Of a stretch of 64,000 nt of DNA, positions 12,301-23,081 are shown piece by piece. The first letter of the stretch is position 1. Each line of letters begins with the position of its first letter. The notes under the pieces are model-generated. The model saw only the letters and a program-made list of their open reading frames with translations. It did not search any database and was not told the DNA's origin. The DNA comes from Amphimedon queenslandica (lineage: Eukaryota > Porifera > Demospongiae > Haplosclerida > Niphatidae), in NCBI RefSeq assembly GCF_000090795.2, contig NW_003546244.1, positions 978,970-1,042,969 on the forward strand, in the 5' to 3' direction. A program made the translations under genes and the position numbers.

Positions 12301-14226
12301 TTTTGATGAGCCCTAACCAATAGAGTGCATCCGAGCGTATCTGAGGTAAAGGCTGGCTCAGGTCTAGTACCAGCGTGTATATGGTGTGACCAGTGCTGAG
12401 GAAATGAGAGTGAGACGTGTAGGAACCAAGGTCTCCGGAAAAATCCCAGACGTGATAGGTCTCGTTGCCACCGGATATTTTTAAATCTCTAATTTCGATC
12501 CCGTAAGTATGTCTCTTCTTTCCTCCTCCTCCCTCTCCTTCCTCTTGTGGGGCCTCGCTCTCTCGTCCCAGTAGCAGCTGGAGGGTACTCCGTTCTAACG
12601 AGTCTCTCAAACAGGTTTTACCGCTATTGGACGGACCGAAGAGTGAGAGCTTTATATGCTCAAGGTGAGCATGGCCACTGGTAATCTCGTGCATCCATGA
12701 CTCATATTGCTACAAAAAATTATCAAGAATTTATTGAAAAAAAATAATGAATATTATACCCAAATAGCCTTACTTGTCTGTATGAGTGTAGAACTGATTT
12801 TAGATTGTGATGACCTCTTGCAAGAGCAGTGTCTTCAGGCAGTTCTTCTTGTGTGGACTGCAAATAATAATATTAGACTTATTATTGGATAAAGGGAAAG
12901 AAAGAGAGATTACCTCTCCATTTTGATGCAAGGCTCTTAGACATTTGACATTAGGAGGATACTGCTGCTCTTGTAACCAGTTGACAACAGAGCCATGATC
13001 ATTGAGAGCTGATAAATGAAGCAAAGTAAGTACTGGTAGAGCAAAACACTGGGAGAAAGAGAGGAAAAGGAATAAACAGAGGGTTATGGTCCTAAAATAT
13101 CATTCATATTTCAATGTCCATACTTCACTAGGTAGAGGGACAATGACTGCTAGTGTCACCAGTTCATAGAGCTCCTTCAATATATCAAGGTACCCGTGCT
13201 GTGCAGCATAGTGCAATGGAGTCTTACCAAGCTAATGAATGATAAAATTAATAATAACAAGGAAGGAGAGAAGAGAATTACTTCATTTCTAATGTCAGGC
13301 TTGGCTCTATATTTTATCAATGTCCTACAAATGTCAGCATTGCCTACTCTCACTGCATGATGCAGTGGAGTCCAACCAAACTATAACAAAAAATATTAAT
13401 ACTGGACAATAATTGAACCACCCACTTTATCTTGCATGTTCACTTCGTCTGTGGTCAGCTTTGTCAAAAGGTGTTGGACCATCCTGTGATTGTCGTGTAG
13501 ACATGCCATATGTAGAGGCGTGTGGCTATAGTGCTATAGACACAAATGTAACGATGAATGTGGGGCTAATGTATAATACCTTGTCTTGTGGGGTTAGTAG
13601 ACAGTCAGGATTATTGGAAAGGTATATAACAATCTCGGGTCTATCTTGCAATACAGAATAATGGAGTAGAGATATACCTTCCTGTTTAAAGAGAGGGATG
13701 GATCATAGAAGGAAAGAAGATGTGTCACGTTAGCAGGTTATTGGTTATCAGTGTCTAGGCCTCTGTATGTGTGTGTGTGCGTACATTGCTTATACATGCC
13801 ATTTTCAGTTATGAATTAACAATAGGAAAACAAGAGGAAGAGAGATAAGGAGAGAGAGGAATATGGCAGCCAGGTAACATCAAGGCAGTGTGTCTTGCCA
13901 AATAACAATTGACTGTTGGCATGTTTTATATTTACCAACACAACAAATAACCAGTTTTTGGAATGACTTCTTACATCAGAGCCATTTATTCACTGACCTC
14001 TTCAGTAGCACTAACACATTGCGGATGTTTTCTAAGTAAAGCAATGAGCTTGTTCAGGTCACCCTTTGCTATACTAGCAAACAGTTGCTCCTGGAATAAA
14101 AAACATAACACAAGGAAAGGAAGAAAAAGAGAGGAATAAAATCAACATATGTAGCGACAGAAAGAAGACAAATGACAAGAAAATGAGAAACATTTTTCAT
14201 ACCAAAACTTGTTGAGGAATAGGCAT
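9372..14226 (-). CDS. Ankyrin-ROC-COR-death domain protein (DAPK-like without kinase)
   Basis: Thirteen exons, all phase 0: 14203-14226, 13998-14090, 13580-13681, 13426-13533, 13282-13380, 13124-13231, 12914-13048, 12774-12857, 11696-12709, 11525-11605, 10672-10779, 9676-10599 and 9372-9596, giving 1034 residues. Residues about 10-220 are ankyrin repeats (SHTPLHMACLHDNH, GWTPLHHAVRVGNAD, GKTPLHYAAQHGYLD), roughly one per exon. A ROC GTPase follows with P-loop GPSNSGKT near 276 and a DFSGDLGSY switch. COR-like sequence (MDTNEFFPLGFFPRLQVHIV) comes next, then a C-terminal death domain (GWTALAKQLNLSEYIDILRS ... WTVDSLFYALQEIGRVDAYN). The order matches DAPK1 after its kinase. The start lies 107 bases from a divergent gene, leaving no room for a kinase. 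The intron after 11525-11605 needs a GC donor (GCAAGT), because the GT alternative soon gives a stop. Likely a GTP-regulated death-fold adaptor. Confidence 0.9.
10835..11430. repeat. Array A2: three or more tandem units in the ROCO-death intron
   Basis: Intron 10780-11524 is filled by diverged copies of the same unit as array A1, in the same strand orientation. GATACATATACATGTTCTTATG-type landmarks recur about every 180 bases. The 20-base perfect palindrome CCCTGTACTATAGTACAGGG is present at 11247-11266, and a one-mismatch version lies near 10885-10904. Confidence 0.85.
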
Positions 14227-14332
14227 TTTGCTATCAAACCACACCCCACAAGGAGGGGCTGATCTTGCATCAATGCAGACCTGCAATTGAGGGGGCGTAG
14301 AGCATTTGAGCTAGCTCAGAGCAGCTAAGGAA
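14227..14332. promoter_or_regulatory. Short divergent promoter, ROCO-death / propeller-SOCS
   Basis: Only 106 bases separate the ATG codons of the two divergent genes, so both 5' UTRs are short and the promoter is shared or overlapping. I see no NRF1-like palindrome here. The two products could be co-expressed; that is inference from spacing only. Confidence 0.55.
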
Positions 14333-15598
14333 ATGTCGTTTCTATATTCCAGCATTCACAATCATAATGAAGATGTAGAGGAGGACGAAGAAAGAAGAGA
14401 AATAGATTCCCGACTGTACCTTTGGTAAGAATTCATTTTATGATGGTGAAAATTGACCTTACTTTGATTTGTTTATTTTCAAATTCATCAAAGGAATTAT
14501 TCAAGATTTAAGCAAACATCTCAAATCAAGTCCATATTACCATTTAAATCAGATTCTGTGTGTCTCCTACCTCGATCACCATTAGAAGAATGCGAAAGAA
14601 GTAGAGAAATGGCCGTTATAAATTCAAATGGTAAATGTGTCAAAAATTTAGTGTTGCAAGAGAGCTCCTTGCAAGCAGCTGTATCACCTGCTTCAATCGG
14701 TGCTTTAGCTGCAACAGATGAATACATATTCCTCACAGCTCCATCAGTGACACAGTCTGGCATACTCCAGTACAGAAAAGAGAATGGAGAGTTTGTTAGA
14801 GTCTTTGCACAGGATATCAGCAACATTACAGACATCAAAGTCGGAGGAAAGAGAAATGAAGTTGATGAAGATCTTATCTATGTATGCACCTGCAGGCCAA
14901 GACATGGCTCTGTATTAGTATACGACACTAGTGGAGTTTACGTGAAAACATTAATTACAAAAATTTACCCAATATCTATCTCTTTTGATAAAGAAGGATA
15001 CATACAGTTAACAAGAAACAGGAGAAAATCCAGAGGAGGAGAAGGAGGAGGTATAATTGAAGTTTATAATAAGCATGGTAGCAAGATTGCTGCATATGGT
15101 AATGAATGCATTGGAAACCCATTGAAAATTGCATGTGACCCTCATGACAACTTCACGATTGTACTTGACTCCTTTTCACTAGCTATATTTTGGAACAGGA
15201 AATATCTATACTCACTCGATGCAAGTGAAAACGGCATTAGTGATTTCTGCATTACGAATGATGGACATGTATGGATTTCTGTCAATAATACGCAAGAATT
15301 GCTGAGAATCAATTCCGACTATATTCTTTGTACACCTCCAGCTCCACTCTCTCTCCTATGTCAGTCGGCAATACTCGTTCATCTGGTTGAACTCCCTTTT
15401 CATCTACTACCTCGTAAGTATACAAGAGAACTTGACAAGTGGTCTGAAAAAATAACACTGCACAATGAGGGAGGGAGGTACGTAAAGGTCGAAGGGCAGG
15501 AGAAATTTGAAAGTACTTCAAAAGATGTGATGGTGAGAGCTAGAAGAGGTGCCAGTCACAGCACATTGAGATTGCTTGCAGAAAAGAAATTCAGTTAA
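14333..15598 (+). CDS. Beta-propeller-like protein with C-terminal SOCS/BC box
   Basis: Two exons, 14333-14424 and 14494-15598, encode 398 residues. The body has repeated beta-rich segments with small polar turns (LIYVCTCRPRHGSVLVYDTS, GIIEVYNKHGSKIAAYG, ISDFCITNDGHVWISVNN), the look of an NHL- or SMP-30-like propeller. Individual blades are weak. Residues about 315-324 read PLSLLCQSAI, an exact fit to the elongin-binding BC-box pattern (S/T/P)LxxxCxxxhydrophobic. A basic LLPRKYTREL segment follows where SOCS boxes carry the Cul5-type LPxP motif. If both readings hold, this is a substrate receptor of an elongin B/C-cullin E3 ligase. It is head-to-head with the ROCO-death gene and convergent with YAP. 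The propeller call is moderate; the BC box is clear by pattern. Confidence 0.75.
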
Positions 15599-15682
15599 CG
15601 CCCACGCATGCTAACGAGGTGACACCTAATGATGTTTTGAAAACTTTTGATGTTCGTTTAACTACAAAATTGAATTACCCAC

Positions 15683-15731
<49 letters not shown>

Positions 15732-16147
15732 GTATCAATGATGATAATAATAAGAGTGAGACTAAATAATAATTATTATAATTATAGTGAAAATAAGTTG
15801 AAGGAATTACATTAATTTTGTGCTATAAAAATTGGGAGTCGTTCAGAAAAATAGAGATAAATATCAACACAAACACACAAACAGAATCACACAAAACATA
15901 CAAAAGAGAGAGAGAGAGAGTGAGGATTAAAGACCGTGTTCTCAAAAAAGGAGAAAGAGGAACATTAATGAACGTGTGAATGATGAAAATGAAGTCTTTC
16001 TCAAGAGAAAACCTTTGACTACTGTTGTTGAAGGACAAAGCATATCGAATGAAGAGAAGAAACAATAATGAAATGAAAGGAGAAGAGAAGGTCGGGAGTA
16101 TAGGGGGCAATTGGTCGGAGATAATAAGAGCAAGACAATAGAGCGAG
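15599..16147. other. Convergent 3' region with (AAT)n
   Basis: These 549 bases lie between the stop codons of the propeller-SOCS gene (+) and YAP (-) and presumably hold both 3' UTRs. They contain a perfect (AAT)n tract at about 15684-15731 and a short (AG)n. I see no gene here; the ORF readings on the minus strand over 15823-16209 are low-complexity shadows. Confidence 0.6.
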
Positions 16148-17600
16148 TTACACCCAAGTATTACTACCAAACATTCCTTGATTGTTGGAAAAGTCCCCGA
16201 GCATGTCACCGCCGAAATCCATCTGAGGGTGTGGCTCTACTTCGCCTCCTGGCGGTCCTTGTAACGGATCCATTAGTCCGTGATTAGGAGGACCCCCTTG
16301 CTCCTGTGGGAGACCAGGATGAGGAGGGAGAGAGTGCAAACCACCATCAAAAGTATCCTCAAACTCCATCATACCCTGGTCCCCTTGATAAGGATACCCA
16401 AGGCCAGAGTCGTGTGAGGCTTGTCTAGCGTGTTCACTCAAATAAGGATCCCCTCCTAATGTCACTGGAGGCTTATGCTCCATCATGGTTAGATCATAAG
16501 AGCGCTTTGAGGATAGAGGAACATGCATGCCAGGGTGCATGCCCATGGGGGCGGGCATGCTGGACATTGGACGATGGATGGGAGTGGGACCACCATACGA
16601 CTGTGAGTACTGGTGCGACATGAGGGGATGGAGGTGAGAGCGTAGCTCTCCTCCCTCGGCTATTCCTCCCATGCCTCCCATTTGAGTGTGATCTAAAGAT
16701 TGGTTGTTGACATGACGATGCTGCGGATAGTGAGGGAAGTTTGGTTGTGGTCCTGCCATGTGTGTTAGCGACCCTGTAGGCGTTGTCTGCTGCTGGTTGT
16801 AGGGGGGCTGGGCCATGTTGTGGGGAGCGACCATTCCGCCTGCCATGTGGTCTCCACGGGAGAGCCCCATCATTTGTAGTCTTGGGTCCTCCCATTGGGT
16901 CCGCCTCTCGTTATGACTAGAGTAGAGAGAGAGAGAGAGAGAGAGAGAGGGAAAGAAAGAGAAAAAGAGGGAATTTATTATTATTCAGTGTTAACTAATA
17001 GTAAACAGTTATTAACATCAAAGATGCTCAATTAGATTAGCCATAGTGTTCTCTCCCACACGTACATGTACATGGGCCAAGTCACATACAACACTATACA
17101 CTAAATATACTAAGAACACACACATAGAGGTACAGGTACTGACTTGTGTATATTATACAGGATAGACACAGAAAGCAAATACCATACACAGGCACATCAC
17201 ACAACTAATAACATCTGCTCAACATGAAACTAACAGTATATACTATGTTACACACCTACTCATTATAGTTACTCACAAAAACACACACAGATTGAACCAT
17301 GTACAATAACGCATGGGTCAGGATGACTCCACTCATGACATATTCTTTGATTAATTGTTCAAATTACATAATTTACTGGAAATTAAGCTGTCAGCAGTGA
17401 CAAATTTACACGTGATACTGATATCACTCTGAGGCTCCCTGTCTTCCTAATCTCTTCCTCTCATTGTTAGTATGAGAGAGTTGATATGTGATACATTAAT
17501 GTCACATTGTGTGCATGACAAGGTCAGATGACTATTGGGATAATCATTATGTGAGGAGAGAACAAGACATGTGATGCAAATAAACTCTAGCATAAACTCC

Positions 17601-17637
<37 letters not shown>

Positions 17638-18943
17638 CTCCTCTCTCTCTCCTCCCCTCCTCCTCCTTGTTGTTGTCTTATTATTTACTATAAAAATGAG
17701 CAGCTATACTGTTTCAAGTGAGTGATTCCTATTATAGGCCTCACTCGGTGTGATGGATGTAAGTGCATGAACACGCAGTGTATTATGCAACTATACTGGA
17801 CTAGTTGTGTATCCATTGCAGTTGCCTCATAAACAGAAAACATAAAAACGTCAACTGGTTATTGGCACTTGATCAACTCCAGGAAAAGGAACCAATTTAT
17901 CAGCATAGTATCATAAAGAGATCATCTATTTTCAGCTAGTACAAAAAATTCCCCACTCCATCCCTCTCCAAAAATATATAAACATGCACATGTACACGTG
18001 TACACAAACAAGCTACCCCTCCACTATTCATTCTCCTTCTCTCTTCCTTTTCAATGGAGCAACAAACTGACCAATCATCAATGGATCTATACAAACATTC
18101 CAATTATAGACAGAGACACCAAGAGAGATTATAAAATACACACAAAGACTGGCACAAAAACAAACACACTCGCTGATAACACACACACACAAGCTCAATG
18201 AAGATAAGACAGAATTATAAAAGGAAAAGGACAAAAGCTCATTATTTCTTCCTTTATACGCGTGTTTTCCCTCTTTTAGAAATTAAAAAAATAAACATTT
18301 CCTGTGTCTTTCTCTCCTTTTCTAAACTCTACACAGAATGGGCCTATGAATTATAATGCAAGCTTCACTATATGCTTTAATCTGCTTACAGTATGGTAAC
18401 ACTCAAACCAACTCAAAAATACACACCTACTCTCACTCACTCTCTCTCGCTAATGATCCACGTATCAATAATAAGAAAGAGATTTGTATTGACCTTGTAA
18501 AGTTTATTTAAAACAAACCGATTGACCCATGACAGGCCAGGCAGGTCTCAGAGGCTCTCTGAGAGAGGAAGAGTGAGTCACAACAGTTTGTTGTTTACAC
18601 CTGAGGATACAGGATCACTGGATGTTAACATTCTACACTAGTTGACTCTGTCCTAGCACTGACACCTGTGCCATCATAAAGAGCCCATTACAAAAACAAA
18701 TCAAAAATAAAACAAAACTAGTAGGACATTGGGCCCACACAATACACCTGGTACTGTTGTACACACCAGGAATGGTAATAAGTAACGGAACAAATTATAA
18801 TTACAACTTTTGTTCGGCACAAACGACTTCCTTTATAACTACAGTCAATGCAATATAAAGAATAATAAAATGATGCACAATATAGTGTAAGGACATATAC
18901 ATGTACATACAATGTATGGTTCTGTCTCTAATCGTGTGAGCAT

Positions 18944-19001
<58 letters not shown>

Positions 19002-20873
19002 ATGGTGAAGACCGAATTACCAAAGTGTCTAGAGTTTCAAAGATACATTACTAGTAGAGTAGACACAATGTACAATTTGATATCATAAATTGTTATTACT
19101 GATCACTCGTTTGATCTTACTCGCTCTCCTCATCTTGTGGCTGGGTCACCATTTAACAGTTAATTGATCAGTTTAAACATGAACCTAATCACCAAAACAC
19201 CAACCCAGACACTCAGGCAATGACATAATATACAGAGAGAGAGAGAAAGGAGGAGGAGGAGGTGGTCTAGTGTGTATAATTATAAGCAGATGTGATGAAA
19301 ACTAATAGCTCGAGTTTGTAAACTAAATTGACCACTACTGGTCTGAAACATATTGACACTTGGAGGTAGAAATAATAAACAGAATTGAGTAAAGAGAGAG
19401 AGAGAGGAGGAGGAGGGGAATTCGAGTGTGTGGTCTTGTACAAGTATTAATAGTCCAGTAGAATAAACAATAATCATATTACATGTACATGTAGAAGATT
19501 CATGATACACACACAGAGTCTTAGTACAAGGAAGAGAGGGTCACTGACTGGCTATGAGCGCGTTAGAGCCTCCAAGCAAAAATGATTGACACATTAGAAA
19601 TGTGTCAAATTTAGTGAAATAATTAATATCAATATTTACTTGTTTACTGATGCATTATCATACATATTACAACCAAGGCAGCCCTAATGCCCTCTCTAAA
19701 TTAAACCTCTTCCTCCCCCCCTCCTCCTCTCTTTCACACCAGCAGATTCTAAGTATCTCATGTCCCTAACAAAATTACACATACACTCCCCCACTTGTTT
19801 TATCTATTAATTGGTAAAAACAATCACACACATACTCACTACTAACTCACAAATATAATTACTTTATATACATGTACATGCATGTAGATACATGTGTGTA
19901 TACAATTGCACATACACTACATGCATAATAATATATCAGAATAATGATTATGATAATTTCCTTCTCTTTTCTCTCTCGGAACTTGTCTGATGTCTGTGTG
20001 TGTGTGTGTGTGCATGTCCTCATCTTTTGTTGTCTTAATATGATTAGCAGAAGAAAGTCTTCTGTGTTCAGAAAACCGTCACATCAAATAATAATTATGG
20101 TATAACCACAGATCATTTGTGTCAGTTTCACTAATTACAAGTACAAGCAAATACATGTACAAATAATACATACACTCACTGGCTCTTGTCCTCTCTCTCT
20201 CTCTCTCTCTTTGCGGTCTCTTTGTTACTCATCATTTCACTACAGTCAGAATCTCTTCCACTCTTTCCTTATTAATCTTAATCCACAGTCACATGTACAC
20301 TCACTACCATACAAACTCTCCCCCAGACACACAAGCTATACACATCAAAAACACATTACAAATGACACACAAATTACACTTGGTATATCATAACAGATAA
20401 AACTGTGTATACTAAATATTAAGTGCTGCCTGTCTGTATATATATATATATATAGTGAATGCAAAAACTCACTTGATAAAGTAAGTGTGACTATCCGGTG
20501 TCTTCCCAATCTCCCAACCTGGTGGCAGCGGAATATTGTGATAGTTGTACTCGTCCCCTCTTGGGTATCTATTCAGGTCCGCCGGGAGGGACAGGACTCT
20601 AGAATGTGCGTTGTTTCGTCCTGGACCGTACGCAGGGTTCTGGGGTAACTGGATAGACGGGCCGAGCGTGTTTTTCTGCTGTTCATCTTTGTTCGGCTCT
20701 TCGTAGATTGACGGAGGGAGCCCACGCTTTCTAGCGCTTTGATTGCTGCTGTCACCGGCATTTAAAACCTTAAACAAGTCCTCGAGCTGTGCGTCGCTGT
20801 TCTCAGAGACTTTGAGAATCACGTTTTTCCCACTCTCAGAGGAAGGGGAATTCGTATTGATAATATCAGTCAT
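16148..20873 (-). CDS. YAP1: YAP/Yorkie transcriptional co-activator of the Hippo pathway
   Basis: Two coding exons, 20473-20873 and 16148-16916, encode 389 residues; a non-coding exon lies upstream. The N-terminal TEAD-binding region has the LxxLF helix (LEDLF, residues 30-34) and the RKRGLPPSIY loop, like human RLRKLPDSFF. Residues 90-95 read HSRVLS, a LATS HxRxxS site at the place of the 14-3-3 site Ser127. One WW domain (about 116-147, LPPGWEIGKTPDSHTYFI then NHNERRTQWEDP) is split by the 3.55 kb intron, whose phase restores NH exactly. A second HxRxxS (HARQAS, Ser301) runs directly into DSG, as at the human Ser381 phosphodegron. The C-terminus is NTWV, a PDZ-binding motif like TWL in YAP. 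A Met/Pro/Gly/His-rich region is the likely activation domain. It acts in the nucleus when unphosphorylated. Confidence 0.95.
17602..17635. repeat. (CT)n microsatellite
   Basis: Uninterrupted CT tract followed by CCCTCCTCTC-type sequence inside the YAP intron. Confidence 0.95.
18945..18999. repeat. (GT)n microsatellite
   Basis: About 27 uninterrupted GT units inside the YAP intron; the longest dinucleotide run in the window. Confidence 0.95.
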
Positions 20874-21064
20874 CTGTGGAAAAGAAGAGAGAGAGGGAGA
20901 GAGAGAGAGAAAGTTTAATAACAATCAAGTTTATTCAAGACTCTCAATGTTGACAAAACAGAGAGATAAGTAAACTCTCTCTCTTACACACACAGCCTCT
21001 CTTTCTCTGTCCAGGATCTCATGCAAAAAAGAAAGAAGGAATTGAGCGAGTGTACTAATTACTC

Positions 21065-21295
21065 ACAATTGATAAAGAAGTCCTGATCAAAGATTTTAAG
21101 CGCTCTAATAAGTAGTTGAGGATAAGCAGGGGAGAGAGAGTGGCTTTCTTCCTCTATTTTGTGAGAGTAGCTGGTTCAATTAGCACCAGGAGGCAGACTG
21201 CGAAGGAGGTGGTAAACAATAACGTTCGCCGATCTCCACACTTTACCTTGTACTCGCTCAATAAATATAAGAGAAAACCAGATTCCTTTACTACA
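21065..21295 (-). other. YAP1: Probable non-coding first exon of YAP
   Basis: The YAP start codon follows an acceptor directly (minus-strand TTTTCCACAG then ATG). Upstream a good donor GTGAGTAATT sits at about 21064, and the sequence before it has no in-frame ATG. The transcript therefore probably starts in a non-coding exon here. The upper limit is a guess. Confidence 0.5.
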
Positions 21296-21831
21296 AAATG
21301 AACACTTCCAACCTCCCTTACTCCAAAGTGAGAGAGAAGAGGCGTGTGCGCAGAGGAAAGCAGCAAGGATTCAGCAAAACTGACAAGTCCTTTAGTTTCT
21401 CCTCCTTTATTATGCAGAAAAGGTTTGGATGGATTGGATCCAGTAGGAGTGGCTCCGGAAGCTGTGGTTTGAAAAGTTTTGGTACACGTGACCTCGAGAC
21501 AAAGTACACTGTGACTCACTTCCTTTCAGACAGCATTAATTGTGCATTTTAATTTCTAAATTCTACTAAATCCAGTGCCTAAAGACATAGAGTGAGTGCA
21601 AAGAGCAAGGAATGCATGGAGTGGTGGAAATCTCTCTCAGCTGGAATATGCACATGATTGAAATAACACTTGTGATGGTAACAAGTTTGAGACAGTGCAT
21701 TGAAGGATTGGCTATGCGATAAGTAGCACAATCCAGATTATCATACCACATCAGAAGGGAAGGAGAGAAAGAGAGAGTAGTGTTCTAGAGTCAGTGGAAC
21801 GCAGGACAATTGATGATCTGAGACTCTAGTG
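21296..21831. promoter_or_regulatory. Divergent intergenic region, YAP / unrecognised gene
   Basis: About 540 bases between the likely YAP 5' exon (-) and the next start codon (+). Short open stretches on both strands near 21300-21550 lack start context and any recognisable motif. Promoters for both genes are expected here, but no specific element stands out. Confidence 0.4.
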
Positions 21832-22716
21832 ATGTCATCCCACTCTAACTCATCATCCTCAGCATCATTGCAGACAAGGAAAAAGAGATACAATCCTTCA
21901 ATAGCCTCTGATCTATTATTATCAGATAAGACACCTAGACCAGGGACACCTCCACCAGAGCTTACTGCAGTATCTTACTCAACAAGAAGGGGTACATCTG
22001 CTAACGATAAAACCAGGAGACCTCCTTCTTCTACTTCAACTAGTGATAGCAATACTAATATCATCAGCAGCAAAAAACGACCATCAACATCAAAATCTTA
22101 CCATCCACTAGAAGTGACAGCTGTAGCGTCGGCAGCGGAATGTGTGAGAAACCCATCAACCCGTTCCATATGTTCAAGATACTCTATAGCTACCAATTCA
22201 CATTTAAAGAAAGATACATCAAGATGCTTCTCTGCCCGTACTCAAAGCAGCGTCAAAAGAAAAGCCTTGAAGATGAAAGATATCAACAATCCTGTAATGC
22301 TACCTCCAATTGCTTCTGGGAAGTCTCGCCCCATTACAGCAAACCCCAAATATGATGAATATGATAAATATGTACTTCAGGAGACACTTTTCTCTAAAGT
22401 TGTGTACAAAGTCAAAAAAGGAGATTACCAAGAGCTACCATACGAGCTTCTCCAAGGTTTTCTATACTCGTCAGAAGATACCAACTGCAGTGTTCCCCAT
22501 CGAGAGCCTAGTTTCTATAACTACTTCACATCCTCAGGTTTTTGCAAGGTATCAAGGCCTCCAACACTCCCAGCCATACCAGAACTGGAAGCTGTGAATC
22601 ATGCCTCTCCTGCACCTCTTGTGTGCATAGAATGCAACGAATTGATGAGTGATGATCATACAGAGAAATCAACAGTACAGTGGACAAATGAGGGTAGACT
22701 TTACTTTAGTAACTAG
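21832..22716 (+). CDS. Unrecognised 294-residue protein
   Basis: Single-exon ORF from ATG at 21832. The first half is Ser/Thr/Arg/Lys-rich and probably disordered, with Pro clusters (TPRPGTPPPELTAVSY). The second half is more ordered: KYDEYDKYVLQETLFSKVVY, then ELPYELLQGFLYSSEDTNCS, and near the end VCIECNEL, a CxxC pair. The length, the start near the 5' edge and sustained non-repetitive coding argue that it is real. I do not recognise the family. It is divergent from YAP and convergent with SEC24. Confidence 0.7.
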   Translation: MSSHSNSSSSASLQTRKKRYNPSIASDLLLSDKTPRPGTPPPELTAVSYSTRRGTSANDKTRRPPSSTSTSDSNTNIISSKKRPSTSKSYHPLEVTAVASAAECVRNPSTRSICSRYSIATNSHLKKDTSRCFSARTQSSVKRKALKMKDINNPVMLPPIASGKSRPITANPKYDEYDKYVLQETLFSKVVYKVKKGDYQELPYELLQGFLYSSEDTNCSVPHREPSFYNYFTSSGFCKVSRPPTLPAIPELEAVNHASPAPLVCIECNELMSDDHTEKSTVQWTNEGRLYFSN

Positions 22717-23081
22717 TACAGACTAAACACTGGTTAATAAACATCAGATAAGTGATATTATATTTTACTTTGTGATACTTTTAATTCAAAACCCATTAAC
22801 ACTATTTAAACAAAAAGTTTATAAATAATTGATGCATTCTGTTAAAATTAGGTAAAATCAGAAATGCTGTGCAATTTACTCTCCAGACAAAGTTTTCATC
22901 ATTAATGTGTCAAATGAGACGTAGACTGAAATATTCATCAACATAAATTATATCATTATTAATAACATTATTATTATTATTAATATTAGAGATTATGAAG
23001 AGGGTATACAACAACAGAACTAAAACTTGAAAAAAAAAAGCTAGAATCGGTTTTTGAAAAATTAAACCCGAAGGCCAGCAA
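22717..23081. other. Convergent 3' region, nothing further seen
   Basis: Between the stop of the 294-residue gene and the stop of SEC24; AT-rich, with AATAAA-like hexamers on both strands. No additional gene seen. Confidence 0.5.

Larger units (their letters stand above)
16917..20472 (-). other. Large YAP intron, no gene seen
   Basis: This 3.55 kb intron is by far the longest in the window and splits the WW codon frame. I find no exon-like ORF on either strand. It holds (AG)n near 16922-16949, (CT)n at 17602-17635, (GT)n at 18945-18999, several TACATG tracts (for example 17990-18003 and 19870-19885) and unique AT-rich sequence. Intronic regulatory elements or an alternative exon are possible, but nothing in the sequence identifies one. 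Confidence 0.6.

Noticed and set aside
16494-16895. 133-residue frame overlapping YAP exon 2
   Set aside because: Alternative frame of the YAP activation region; the frame with the WW remainder and the NTWV end is the real one.
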